NCBI RefSeq assembly: GCF_900156205.1
Contig: NZ_FTNA01000029.1
Location: 1-45,510 of the forward strand
Length of the DNA stretch: 45,510 nucleotides
Direction: 5' to 3'
DNA from: Leptospira interrogans
GTDB lineage: Bacteria > Spirochaetota > Leptospiria > Leptospirales > Leptospiraceae
Under the pieces are notes generated by a model. The model did no database searches and was not told where the DNA came from. It saw nothing but the letters and a program-made list of their open reading frames with translations. Numbering within the stretch: the stretch's first letter is position 1; the number at the start of each line of letters is the position of its first letter. This document shows, piece by piece, positions 31,365 through 41,847 of the stretch. Position numbers and translations under genes: made by a program.

Positions 31365-31430
31365 TTTTTGTGGGAACTCATATATTTTTATTGAAGATTC
31401 AAAAATGACTGATTCTAAAATTTTAGGACA
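31365..31430. repeat. Dispersed repeat shared with 43720-43782
   Basis: The run GTTTTTGTGGGAACTCATAT with TTTTATTGAAGATTCAAAAA, then TGATTCTAA, matches 43718-43780 at most positions. It joins the GTGGGAACT head to a different tail from the 46-47-bp unit, so it is a second sub-type of the family. It lies just past the stop of the thioesterase-fusion gene. Confidence 0.6.
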
Positions 31431-31437
31431 AGAGTTC

Positions 31438-32292
31438 TCAATTTAATTTTCTAGTTTTTCCATTCCGAACCCGGGCAAGATATTTTTTCAGATGTTTATT
31501 TATTATTTCTAAATCAGATAGCTCACTTTCAATCGAATCAATTTTTAGATCCTGCAGTAAAACCAAAAGGTATCTGAGTTCTTCCAGATGCACTTTCGCT
31601 TTTAGAATATTTTTAATTTTTTCCGAAAGAATCCTACTTCCCCAAGCTCCTGCAATCCGAACCGGCAAAAGTATAGAAACAGAACGAATATGTTCCAGAA
31701 GAGAACTATGTTCTTTGATCACTTCAGTTTTATTTCCAATCCTGTATAATTTGAGAGTAAGACCGTGTGCAAAACGCAAAACCTCCAGTTTATCAAAACT
31801 TTTACTTTGAACAGAACTCGTCTCCTGAACCATTTCAGTTTGAGAAGAAGTATATACTGGAATTCTTTCTTCCGTAAAAATTTTTCTAAAACCTTCCGGA
31901 ACAGACACTACTCTACGGATGGAATAATCAAAAAACAAAACCCTAATTTTTATAAGCGCTACTTTCTCTTTCCTTTGATCTTTGGAAAGACGAAAGGTTA
32001 GATCAAAAGATTTCTCTCCTAAGTTATCTAAAACTACATCTATCTTAACTTGATCTTTATAGAGTAATTCTCCCTGATATAAAATCCCCGCATTCGCAAA
32101 GATAATACTCTTTCCATAAATATCTGTAACAGAAAATCCTAAATACTGGAAGAACTGCAGATGTGCTTCCATTACTAAATCTAAAATGGACGCAAAAGAT
32201 ACGTGAATATCCAAAGCGAGATCTGTTTTTCTTATGGATAACTCCGTAGAAAAATGATACTTCTCCGGAAATTCTATCTGTATATCTGTCAT
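31438..32292 (-). CDS. Hotdog thioesterase fused to four-helix-bundle (IVS/S23-type) domain
   Basis: The product is 284 residues from the ATG 32290-32292; a GTG three codons upstream is also possible. Residues about 8-140 are a 4HBT hotdog thioesterase fold (ALDIHVSFASILDLVMEAHL, FANAGILYQGELLYKDQV, FFDYSIRRVVSVPEGFR). Residues about 165-284 resemble the four-helix-bundle protein family (LEVLRFAHGLTLKLYRIGNK, LLEHIRSVSILLPVRIAGAWG, AKVHLEELRYLLVLL). That family was first noticed in intervening sequences of Leptospira 23S rRNA and is normally a free protein. The linker is rich in Ser and Thr. Enzyme substrate and the role of the second domain are unknown. A perfect inverted repeat sits just upstream. 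Confidence 0.75.
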   Translation of the reverse strand: MTDIQIEFPEKYHFSTELSIRKTDLALDIHVSFASILDLVMEAHLQFFQYLGFSVTDIYGKSIIFANAGILYQGELLYKDQVKIDVVLDNLGEKSFDLTFRLSKDQRKEKVALIKIRVLFFDYSIRRVVSVPEGFRKIFTEERIPVYTSSQTEMVQETSSVQSKSFDKLEVLRFAHGLTLKLYRIGNKTEVIKEHSSLLEHIRSVSILLPVRIAGAWGSRILSEKIKNILKAKVHLEELRYLLVLLQDLKIDSIESELSDLEIINKHLKKYLARVRNGKTRKLN

Positions 32293-32309
32293 TGTTATCA
32301 CTTATCGGC

Positions 32310-32342
32310 TAACGTGTGAGGGACATAAACTACTTCACGTTA
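32310..32342. promoter_or_regulatory. Inverted repeat upstream of the thioesterase-fusion gene
   Basis: TAACGTG at 32310-32316 is mirrored by CACGTTA at 32336-32342, a perfect 7-bp inverted repeat with 19 bases between. It lies 18 bp before the ATG of the divergent thioesterase-fusion gene. It could be an operator or a leader hairpin. The arms also resemble the ends of the MITE at 43427 (AACGTGAGTTCG), so a collapsed element is possible. Confidence 0.35.
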
Positions 32343-32651
32343 TTTGAGTCATTATTACTTTACAATTTTGAAATCAATTTTCTATCAAAACTAAGTGTAA
32401 ATATATATGACTTTCCTAATTATAATTTCGGTTCGTAGAATACTCTCCTTAAATCGATTCATAGTTTTGTTGCAATTTATAAAAAAGTTCTTGCTATAGA
32501 ATTCTTAAAGGTAGAATCTTTCTACCGTTATAACTTGTTTCAAACCCATTCGACATTTGTAAAAAAAAGATTAGCAGTAAAACATTCAAGATTTACAAAA
32601 GAATATCTTTTTTTGTAATATAATATTACTTTTTTCTTTTAGGCGCAGTAC

Positions 32652-32666
32652 GGGAGGTTCGCTCCT
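32652..32666. other. Short GC-rich hairpin before the CoA-transferase gene
   Basis: GGGAG GTTCG CTCCT forms a small stem with a 5-base loop in otherwise AT-rich DNA, about 55 bp before the CoA-transferase start. There is no T tract after it, so it is not a plain terminator. It may sit in the 5' leader. Confidence 0.3.
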
Positions 32667-32720
32667 AATCGGAAATTTTAAACGAATCATCTTCATACTG
32701 ATTGGGAAGTATAGAATTCA

Positions 32721-34502
32721 TTGGAAAAAAACGCGAAGATCTTTCAAAATCCTGACGAGATGATCCGTGAAACGGTGCAACCTAAAATGTATCTGCACCT
32801 TTCTGCGACCATGTCCAGACCAAACGCTCTTATTTATTCTCTCGCTCGTTGTTTTCAAAATTCAAATCCAGAATTTATAATTAGTATGGCAGGAATCCAT
32901 TCCAGTGCACACGCTCTTACAATCTCTAAAGTAGTAAAAAAAATGATCACCGGTTTTGCCGGAGATAATTATCCTAAACCTGCTCCTAATTCATTATATT
33001 CTAATTTATTGGAAGGAAAACCGTTCGAACTGGAACTCTGGTCTCTACTCAGTATCGTTCAAAGATTGATGGCCGGAGCGATGCGCCTTCCAGGTTTTAT
33101 CACCAATTCCCTTTTAGGTAGCGATCTAATTTTAGATAAGTTAGGCAAAACGGCTTTTTTACTTCCAGATCCAAAACACCAAGGTATCAATGGCTCCCAT
33201 TCTCCGAATTATAAAGGTAAAAAAGGAGTGGATCTAGTTTATATTCTTCCCTTAAACCCAGACCTTACACTTTTACACGCTGTGGTTGGAGACGAAGAAG
33301 GAAATTTAGTTCTTTGTCCTCCCTGCGGAGAAGGTTACTGGGGAGCACTTTCCGCCAAACAAGGTGTAGTCGCTACCGTAGAAAAGATCGTTCCTAAAGG
33401 TTCCATTCCTCCAGAGCTTGTTTCGATTCCAGGAAATCGAGTCAAAGCAATTTCCATCGCTGAATTCGGGGCCCATCCTCAATCTCTTAGAGTCTATAAC
33501 CTTTCCGGAATCCCAGCTTTCGCTGGACTTTCTACGTATTTAGATGATTACGAATTTCAGATAGAAGCGAACGAAGCCGCCAACGCCCCTTCTCGTGCCG
33601 AAAAATGGTATGCAGATTTTGTAAACCTAAAGGGTGGTCATGCAGAATATTTAGAACGTATAGGAATTTCTCGTCTTAAAAGACTAAAACAAATTCCCAA
33701 AGAGAACAAAGTAACTAAATTAGAGGATCCAAAAACCGTAAACGACTCTGAACAAATGATAATCTTGGCTGCGAGAGCGATTCAAGAATACGTCAAATCT
33801 AATGGTTACAAAACGATCCTAGCTGGTATCGGTGCAGCTCATATTTCCGCTTGGACCGCTGCTCGTTTTTTAGAGAAAGAAGGGATTGAAGTTAAGATCA
33901 TCACAGAATTAGGTTTTTTTTCTATGAAACCACATACCGGAGATGTTTTTCTTTTTAGCCAACTACATGCAAAAGACTGTACTATGCTTTCTGACATCAC
34001 AAGTATTTTAGGAACAGTAGTACCAGATCATTGTCTAGGAGTGTTAGGAGCCGCAGAAGTGGATTGGTTCGGTAACATCAACTCTACTAAAACTTCTAAG
34101 GGAAAATTTTTAGTTGGTTCGGGAGGAGCCAACGATATAGCCGCAGTCGCAGATTGTATCGTAGTTGCCAAGGCAAACCGAGGAAGATTCGTAAAACATG
34201 TAAACTATATTACCTCGGTAGGAGACAGAGTTATGGAAGCAGTCTGTCAATTTGGAAGATTTCAAAGAACTCCAAATTCGGATCATGTTTTCGAATTCTC
34301 ACACTGGATCTCACCTCCTTCCGACGAAGAGATGGAACCTGAAGAAGCAGTACTACGCTATACTTCCTGGCTTCCTCCGGACGAGGATATTCCTCTCAAA
34401 CACGAACCTCCCGTGACCGCGGAAGAACTGACTGTTTTACGCGAATTAGATCCAGAAAAGATTTACATAGAACAATTTATGGTATATACAAGACTTCCAT
34501 AA
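32721..34502 (+). CDS. Fused family I CoA-transferase (GctA/GctB-like)
   Basis: The 593-residue product joins the two halves of a glutaconate-type CoA-transferase in one chain. The first half has ISMAGIHSSAHAL and HSPNYKGKKGVDLVY. The second half begins near residue 350 with IILAARAIQEYV and carries VKIITELGFFSMKP, whose Glu (about residue 395) is the likely CoA-thioester nucleophile, and then VDWFGNINSTKT and VGSGGANDIAAVADCIVV. The start is TTG at 32721; an ATG 13 codons on is an alternative. The acyl substrate is unknown. It is followed 33 bp later by a KAS-III-like gene, suggesting it supplies or removes acyl-CoA for that enzyme. Confidence 0.8.
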   Translation: MEKNAKIFQNPDEMIRETVQPKMYLHLSATMSRPNALIYSLARCFQNSNPEFIISMAGIHSSAHALTISKVVKKMITGFAGDNYPKPAPNSLYSNLLEGKPFELELWSLLSIVQRLMAGAMRLPGFITNSLLGSDLILDKLGKTAFLLPDPKHQGINGSHSPNYKGKKGVDLVYILPLNPDLTLLHAVVGDEEGNLVLCPPCGEGYWGALSAKQGVVATVEKIVPKGSIPPELVSIPGNRVKAISIAEFGAHPQSLRVYNLSGIPAFAGLSTYLDDYEFQIEANEAANAPSRAEKWYADFVNLKGGHAEYLERIGISRLKRLKQIPKENKVTKLEDPKTVNDSEQMIILAARAIQEYVKSNGYKTILAGIGAAHISAWTAARFLEKEGIEVKIITELGFFSMKPHTGDVFLFSQLHAKDCTMLSDITSILGTVVPDHCLGVLGAAEVDWFGNINSTKTSKGKFLVGSGGANDIAAVADCIVVAKANRGRFVKHVNYITSVGDRVMEAVCQFGRFQRTPNSDHVFEFSHWISPPSDEEMEPEEAVLRYTSWLPPDEDIPLKHEPPVTAEELTVLRELDPEKIYIEQFMVYTRLP

Positions 34503-34535
34503 TAAAATGATATTCGAATTTACTAGAGGCCCCTT

Positions 34536-35504
34536 ATGAGTGGAAAAAATCAGAGCGGTATCCAAATCACCGGATTCGGTCACTATCTTCCAGAAAAAAT
34601 CGTCACCAACGAAGAAATTCGTTCTCGTTTGAAATTTCCAGAAATGCACCCAGCCGAAAAAGCAGTGATAGGTAATATAGGAGTTAATGAAAGAAGAAGG
34701 GCCAATGAATCGGAAACTCCTATGTTTATGGCTTCTAAAGTGGCGGAGATGGCATTAAAAGATGCAGGAAAAAAACCGGACGAAGTAGATCTTTACATCT
34801 TAGCAAACTGGACCGATCGTTATTATCTTCCTGATTTAGCTCCGCAAGCCTCTAAACTTTCAGGAACCAAAAACGCTCTCGCTTTCGATGTAAGTACTGC
34901 CTGCACTGGTTTTGTCCACGGAGTTCAAACCGCTTGCGCTTATTTAGAATCCGGTAAATTTAAGAACGCACTTGTAATTGGAAGTGAACGTTTTTCAGTC
35001 AGAACCAGAATGGGGGGTTATGGAGAATTTACCGCTGGAGACGCGGCCGCTGGAGTTTTTTTAGAACATACCGGAAACAGTAATTCCGGAATCATAGATT
35101 CCTTTCTTCAAGACGAAGGAGATCTTGCAGGTATCATTGTAACCGGCCCTCCTCCCAATAGTTACGTTAAAAGTTATCCGGAATTAGTCACCAACGCGGC
35201 AGATCTTACACTCAAAGCCATGGATAAACTCTTAGAAAAAAACGGTCTAACAATAGATGATGTAGACTGGGTGGTTCCTCATCCTGGAACCGACGTGGTA
35301 GTACAAGACGTTCTCAAAAGGACTCGATTTCCGAAAGAGAAAATTCTAATGAACTTCGACAAAGTGGGAAATACTTCTGCGGCTTCTATCCCTATCGTTT
35401 TATCAGAATATTATTATAAAGGAAAATTCAAAAAAGGAGATTTATTCCTCACTCCCGCCGTTGGAGGTGGGTTTTACTGGGGAGGACTCTTATTTCGTCT
35501 CTGA
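34536..35504 (+). CDS. 3-oxoacyl-ACP synthase III-like enzyme (FabH family)
   Basis: The 322-residue product has the full KAS-III Cys-His-Asn triad: Cys in DVSTACTGFVHG, His in VVPHPGTDVVVQ and Asn in DKVGNTSAASIP. Near the N-terminus the I-(T)-GFGHYLPE and RRRANESET segments fit the family. The His region reads PHPG instead of the PHQAN of housekeeping FabH. That points to a variant group (secondary lipid, quinolone or resorcinol-type synthases) rather than fatty-acid initiation. ATG at 34536 has weak ribosome-site support. It lies between the CoA-transferase and the giant kinase gene, 24 bp from the latter, probably in one transcript. Confidence 0.88.
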   Translation: MSGKNQSGIQITGFGHYLPEKIVTNEEIRSRLKFPEMHPAEKAVIGNIGVNERRRANESETPMFMASKVAEMALKDAGKKPDEVDLYILANWTDRYYLPDLAPQASKLSGTKNALAFDVSTACTGFVHGVQTACAYLESGKFKNALVIGSERFSVRTRMGGYGEFTAGDAAAGVFLEHTGNSNSGIIDSFLQDEGDLAGIIVTGPPPNSYVKSYPELVTNAADLTLKAMDKLLEKNGLTIDDVDWVVPHPGTDVVVQDVLKRTRFPKEKILMNFDKVGNTSAASIPIVLSEYYYKGKFKKGDLFLTPAVGGGFYWGGLLFRL

Positions 35505-35528
35505 ACGAACATAAGAAAATCAAGATAT

Positions 35529-38500
35529 ATGAAAATAGACGGTTACGAAATTAAAGATAGAATGAATACGGACTCGTCCACGGAGGTTTACAAAGCCGTC
35601 CGTTCAAAGGACAAAACAGAGGTTGTAGTTAAATACATTCCAATTTTAGATGAATTACATCCCGCCGTGGTCAACCTTAGAAACGAATATGAAATTTTAA
35701 GCTATCTTTCCTCTGAAAAAATGATTCGCGCATTTGGAATGGAAAAAATTCCGGAAGGTTTTATACTCATTTTAGAGTTCGTTCCTGGACAATCCCTTAA
35801 ACATTTTTCCCAAAAAAGACCAGTAAACTTAAAAGACTTTTTCAAAATAGCGATCGACCTCGCAGAAAAACTGGGAGAGATACATAACAAAAAAGTAATA
35901 CACAAAGATCTAAAACCGGACAACATCATATTCAATCCGGACGAAAACATTTTAAGAATCGTGGACTTTGGAATTTCTACACGGCTTTCCAAAGAAGAAA
36001 GTTCCTGGTCCAATCCAAATCGTTTAGAAGGTAGTATTCACTACGTTTCTCCAGAACAAACAGGTAGAATGAATCGTTCCGTAGATTATAGAAGTGACTT
36101 TTATTCTTTAGGTATCACTTTCTATGAACTTCTTACCGGAAAACTTCCTTTTGAAAGTGAAGACCTTTTGGAATTAGTCCACTTCCATCTTGCAAAATCT
36201 CCGGTCGATCCCCGTAAAATTCGAAGCGAAATTCCAGAAGCGCTTTCTCACGTTATTTTAAAACTTCTTTCTAAAACCGCAGAAGAAAGATACCAAACCT
36301 CCGAAGGACTCAAAAACGATTTAGAAATCATCCGAGACAAATGGTTGGAATCCGGAGACGCCCCCGCCTTTCCGCTGGGCTCCACTGATTATTCTCACGA
36401 ATTTAAAATCCCTCAAAAACTATACGGCAGAGAAAGTTACATTGAAGCGCTGTTAAACGAATTCAAACGTATGACAGAAACCGGTAGACCTAGTATCGTT
36501 TTGATTGCGGGTTATTCCGGAGTTGGTAAATCCTCTCTTGTCAAAGAAATTAATAAACCTCTTACGGAATCGAAAGGATATTCTATTTCTGGAAAATTCG
36601 ATCAATACAATCGTAATGTTCCTTTCAGTGCAATCATCCAAGTTTTTTCTAATTTGATCGAACAAATTCTTACGGAATCTCCAGAAAGAATCGAAGAATG
36701 GAAAAACAAAATTAGAGACACTCTGGGTGCAAACGGAAAAGTGATCACAGACGTTTTACCAGAACTTGAGTTTATCATAGGAGAACAACCTCCTGTTACC
36801 GAGTTGGGTCCTCAAGAAAACGCAAACCGCTTTTATTTAGTATTTCAGAATTTTATAAAGATCTTTGCAAACCAAGATCATCCACTCGCCATCTTTTTGG
36901 ACGATTTACAATGGGCGGACACTCCGTCTCTCGAACTCGTCAAAAACCTGATCGAAGACGCTTCTGTAAATTATCTTTTCCTAATACTTGCATATAGAGA
37001 CAATGAAGTAGATTCCACACATCCTTTTTCGGCTCTGATAAGCGGTTTAGAAAAGGAAGGATTTCGTTTAGATAAAATTCTTCTAAAACCTTTAAGCTTG
37101 GAAAACGTAAACGAACTTTTATCGGATAGTTTACGTAGACCAACCGAAGAAACCATGAGTTTTGCAGAGATAGTTTATTCTAAAACGAGAGGAAATCCTT
37201 TTTTTATCAACGAATTATTAAAACAACTTTCCAAAGAAGAAATCATCTCTTATCAAAAAGGAAGTCCTACGGATTCAGGAAGATGGGTCTGGAATCTAGA
37301 AAAAATTAAAAACACAAATATTTCGGATAACGTGGTAGAGTTACTCGTCAATAGAATCAAAAAACTTCCTCCTAGAACCCAAGAAACCTTAAAACTCGCC
37401 TCTTGTATTGGAAGTAATTTTGATCTTGCTATCCAGGCCAAAATTTTAGGTGCCACGTTAAAGGAAACCGCCGAAGCTCTTATGGAAACGATGCAAGAGG
37501 AATTGATCGTTCCTATAGGAGACAACTATCGTCTTGTAGATTCCATGGTGGAAATCGAAAAAAATCAAGATAAGAATTTTCAAATCGCAAAGTCGATTCA
37601 ATTTCGTTTTCAACACGATAGGGTTCAACAAGCGAGTTACGAACTTTTAAACGATGACCAAAAACAATCTTTACGCCTTCAAATCGGTAGAATTCTTCTC
37701 GAAAACCTTAATGAAAAAACTTTGGAAGATTCTATCTTTGACGTAGTAAACCATTTAAATACTGGTTCTACTCTTATCACTGATAATTCCGAAAAAAGAA
37801 AACTACTTCAGTTAAATCTTCAAGCCGCACAAAAGGCAAAACTCTCCGCGGCTTATAAACCTTCTAAACTGTATTGTTTACAAGCAAAAGAACTTCTATC
37901 TTCTCTTTGTAAATCCGAAAAGGACTGTTGGAATCAAGAATATGATCTTTCTTATGCGGTTCACAAAGAACTCGCAGAAGTTTTATATCTCAATGGAGAC
38001 TTTGAAGAATCTCAGGAAACAATTCAGGATATTCTAAAACAGGCAAAAACTCCTGTAGAACAAGCAGAAGCGTATAACTTGCTGATGATTGAATATTCCG
38101 CACAAGGTAAATACGATCTAGCTATGCCTACCGTAATCAAAGCGTTGAAACCTCTGGGAATAGAACTTCCAACTTCCGGTTTTGACAAGGTAGTCAAAAA
38201 AGAACTCGAAGAAGCCAAAAAAAATCTTAAAAATAGAAGCATAACATCTCTGTTAGACGCTCCTACCATGACAGACCCGAGCCATATTTGGGCGGTCAAT
38301 CTTTTAATCAGTGCAATTCCTATGGCTTACAATAAAGAGCCTGCACTTTTTCCGGTGATCTGTTTGAAGATGGCAAATCTTCTTTTAAAATTCGGGAACC
38401 TTTCCGATTCTTATGGTTATTCCTGTTATGGTATGGTTTTAGTTGGTCAAGGCGACTACAAAGGAGCTTATGATTTTTGCGAACTAGCAGTTAAACTCAG

Positions 38501-40430
38501 CGAGAAATATATAAACTCAGGTGGATATACCAAAGCAGCGAATATTCTTGCTAACTATTCCTCTTCTTTTGTTAAACACTTAAAGTTTTCGGAAGAAATC
38601 AATATTAAATGTGTTCAATCCGCTTTAGATTCCGGAGAGTTTTTACACGGCAGTTATGCCGCGATGAATGACGCTTCTAACGTTTTATTTCAAGGAAAAA
38701 ATCTGGAAATTCTAAAACCTAAAATCAACGAATTGCTTAAGTTCGTCAGAAAAGTAAAAAATAATCTTGCAATCGATACAATCCTGGGAACCACACTCAT
38801 ACTTTCCAATCTAAGAGGAGAAACAGGAAGTCATCTTGATTTTTCTTCTACGGAATATCTGGAAAAAGAATACATCGATCTGTGCAACGATCATCAAAGT
38901 TTGGCACCTATCTGCACTTTTAAAGTGATGAAAGTTCGTTCTCTTTTAATGTATGGAGAATACCAACTAGCGCTTCAAGAAGCCGAAGAAACCAATGGTA
39001 TGATTCTTTACTTAGGAGGTCAGTATGGTCCTTTCGAATATAACTTTTTGTATTCTTTGGCCTTAGCCGCAAACTATAAAAAAGTTTCTCCAGATCGTAA
39101 AAAGGAATCGGTTAAAAAAATTCGGGAGAATCAAAAACAACTGCTCGTTTTGGCAGAAAGTTGTCCCGAAAATTTTTATCATAAATATCTTCTCGTAGAA
39201 GCGGAACTGGCAAGATTAGAATATAAAAACTGGAAGGCAGCAAGGACCTACGAAGCCGCAATTCGAGAAGCTAGAAAAAATGAATTTCAAAACGACGAAG
39301 CTCTCGCCTGCGAAAACGCGGCTCTATTCTGGCTTTCTAAAGGAAGCGTAAAAATTGCGGGAGAATTTATCAACGAAGCTTACCACCGTTACGGTCTTTG
39401 GGGAGCCAATCTCAAACAAAGTATGCTCAAGTCCAAATATCCAGAATTTATCCGAGAAAGAGGAACCGGTTTGTTGCGAACTCATAGAACGATTTCCAGC
39501 ACAACCTCCACAGCCACCGAAATTTATTCGGGTCAAACCTTAGATCTTCAATCGGTTTTAAAAAGTTCCACGGCGATTTCGGGAGAAATCAAACTGGAAA
39601 ATCTCTTAGACAAATTGATGAAAATCGTAATCGAAAACGCAGGGGCTCAAAGAGGTGTTCTCATTCTTAAAAAAGAAGGCAAACTATACGTAGAAGCCGA
39701 AGGTTCTATCTCCAAAGACGACGTAGAAGTACTAACAGGAATTCCTCTCGGAAGTAGTAAAAATCTTCCGATTTCTCTCATCTACTACGTAGAAAGAACC
39801 AAAGAGAATCTGGTTTTAAGAAACGCAAGCCAAGACGAGAAGTTTAATAAAGACGAATATATCAAAAACTTTAAAACGAAATCGATTCTTTGTACTCCCG
39901 TTATTAAACAAGGAGAAATTTCAGGAATTCTGTATTTAGAAAATAACCTTTCGGAAGGTGCGTTTACTTCTGATCGTCTTCAGATCATGAATATTCTTTC
40001 TTCTCAAGCTGCGATTTCCATAGACAACGCATTACTTTATTCGAATATGGAAGAAAAAGTTAGAGAAAGAACCAGAGAATTGGCTCAAGCTAACGCGGAC
40101 CTTGAACTTAAGAACCAGCGTATTACGGATAGTATTACGTATTCTTTAAATATTCAGCAGGCGATCCTTCCATCAGACGACATTCTTGCAAAAAATTTAA
40201 AAGATCAGTTCGTTCTATTTAGACCCAAAGATATCGTTTCGGGTGACTTCTATTGGTTTAGTAAAAAAGAAGGATCAATTTTTCTTGCTGCAGTCGATTG
40301 TACTGGACACGGAGTTCCAGGTGCGTTAATGTCAATGATCGGAAATACTTTGCTCAACCAAATCGTAAATGAAGCGGGGATCAAAGATCCAGGAAAGGTT
40401 TTAGAACATTTAAACAGAAACGTTCGTTAA
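35529..40430 (+). CDS. Giant Ser/Thr kinase-AAA ATPase-GAF-SpoIIE protein, 5' part
   Basis: The first 1633 codons encode several domains. A Ser/Thr kinase spans about 1-270 (VIHKDLKPDN and VDFGIST; the Gly-rich loop is poorly conserved). A large AAA/STAND ATPase follows (Walker A GYSGVGKSS near 327, Walker B AIFLDDLQWAD near 456). A long TPR-like helical region comes next, then a GAF domain (about 1356-1500), a coiled coil (EEKVRERTRELAQ, about 1507-1545) and the first half of a SpoIIE/PP2C phosphatase (RPKDIVSGDFYWF, AAVDCTGHGVPGALMSMIG). TAA at 40428-40430 stops the frame, yet the same frame resumes at once. Without that stop the protein would be 1780 residues. It would phosphorylate or sense signals and dephosphorylate SiaC. 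Confidence 0.88.
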   Translation: MKIDGYEIKDRMNTDSSTEVYKAVRSKDKTEVVVKYIPILDELHPAVVNLRNEYEILSYLSSEKMIRAFGMEKIPEGFILILEFVPGQSLKHFSQKRPVNLKDFFKIAIDLAEKLGEIHNKKVIHKDLKPDNIIFNPDENILRIVDFGISTRLSKEESSWSNPNRLEGSIHYVSPEQTGRMNRSVDYRSDFYSLGITFYELLTGKLPFESEDLLELVHFHLAKSPVDPRKIRSEIPEALSHVILKLLSKTAEERYQTSEGLKNDLEIIRDKWLESGDAPAFPLGSTDYSHEFKIPQKLYGRESYIEALLNEFKRMTETGRPSIVLIAGYSGVGKSSLVKEINKPLTESKGYSISGKFDQYNRNVPFSAIIQVFSNLIEQILTESPERIEEWKNKIRDTLGANGKVITDVLPELEFIIGEQPPVTELGPQENANRFYLVFQNFIKIFANQDHPLAIFLDDLQWADTPSLELVKNLIEDASVNYLFLILAYRDNEVDSTHPFSALISGLEKEGFRLDKILLKPLSLENVNELLSDSLRRPTEETMSFAEIVYSKTRGNPFFINELLKQLSKEEIISYQKGSPTDSGRWVWNLEKIKNTNISDNVVELLVNRIKKLPPRTQETLKLASCIGSNFDLAIQAKILGATLKETAEALMETMQEELIVPIGDNYRLVDSMVEIEKNQDKNFQIAKSIQFRFQHDRVQQASYELLNDDQKQSLRLQIGRILLENLNEKTLEDSIFDVVNHLNTGSTLITDNSEKRKLLQLNLQAAQKAKLSAAYKPSKLYCLQAKELLSSLCKSEKDCWNQEYDLSYAVHKELAEVLYLNGDFEESQETIQDILKQAKTPVEQAEAYNLLMIEYSAQGKYDLAMPTVIKALKPLGIELPTSGFDKVVKKELEEAKKNLKNRSITSLLDAPTMTDPSHIWAVNLLISAIPMAYNKEPALFPVICLKMANLLLKFGNLSDSYGYSCYGMVLVGQGDYKGAYDFCELAVKLSEKYINSGGYTKAANILANYSSSFVKHLKFSEEINIKCVQSALDSGEFLHGSYAAMNDASNVLFQGKNLEILKPKINELLKFVRKVKNNLAIDTILGTTLILSNLRGETGSHLDFSSTEYLEKEYIDLCNDHQSLAPICTFKVMKVRSLLMYGEYQLALQEAEETNGMILYLGGQYGPFEYNFLYSLALAANYKKVSPDRKKESVKKIRENQKQLLVLAESCPENFYHKYLLVEAELARLEYKNWKAARTYEAAIREARKNEFQNDEALACENAALFWLSKGSVKIAGEFINEAYHRYGLWGANLKQSMLKSKYPEFIRERGTGLLRTHRTISSTTSTATEIYSGQTLDLQSVLKSSTAISGEIKLENLLDKLMKIVIENAGAQRGVLILKKEGKLYVEAEGSISKDDVEVLTGIPLGSSKNLPISLIYYVERTKENLVLRNASQDEKFNKDEYIKNFKTKSILCTPVIKQGEISGILYLENNLSEGAFTSDRLQIMNILSSQAAISIDNALLYSNMEEKVRERTRELAQANADLELKNQRITDSITYSLNIQQAILPSDDILAKNLKDQFVLFRPKDIVSGDFYWFSKKEGSIFLAAVDCTGHGVPGALMSMIGNTLLNQIVNEAGIKDPGKVLEHLNRNVR

Positions 40431-40871
40431 GCCTTAAAACAAGATACTTTAGGAGCCAACTCATCGGATGGAATGGACATTTGTTTTTGTCGAATTGACG
40501 AAGACAAAGTACTATTCGCCGGAGCCAAAAGACCTCTTTATTTCTCAAAAGGTAATCATATCGAAGAGATCAAAGGAGATAAACACTCTATTGGTGGAAG
40601 ACAAAAAGAAGTTTCAAGAACGTATTCCACCCACGAAGTGAAATTGGAAAAAGGACAATCCGCCATGTTCTATCTTACAACGGACGGATTTATGGATCAA
40701 CCAAATCCACAAAGACAAAGAATCACGAGTAAAGGATTAATCGCTCGTTTACAAAACGTTCTCTCTTTACCCGCATACGAACAAAAGAATCAACTAGCGG
40801 CCTTTTTGGATGAATACCAAGCAGGAGAAGCCCAAAGAGACGATATAACCTTAATCGGATTTAGAGTCTAA
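40431..40871 (+). pseudogene. 3' part of the SpoIIE phosphatase domain, separated by in-frame TAA
   Basis: The reading continues in exactly the same frame as the giant kinase gene, from ALKQDTLGANSSDGMDICFC. Its own ATG at 40473 gives 132 residues. It holds the rest of the PP2C fold: GAKRPLYF, LTTDGFMDQ and the last metal site RDDITLIGF. A homologue would read V-R-K-A-L where TAA now stands, so one base change (AAA to TAA) explains the break. No good ribosome site precedes 40473, so separate translation is uncertain. Alternatives are a sequencing error, read-through, or a true loss of phosphatase activity. Confidence 0.75.
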
Positions 40872-40908
40872 CCAGGCGAATAAAAATATAGGAGTATGAT
40901 AAAACGAA

Positions 40909-41837
<929 letters not shown>

Positions 41838-41847
41838 GTAATATAAC

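Noticed and set aside
32640..32670. tRNA or small RNA gene at the GC-rich hairpin
   Set aside because: Only a 4-5-bp stem is present, with no cloverleaf or terminator tail.
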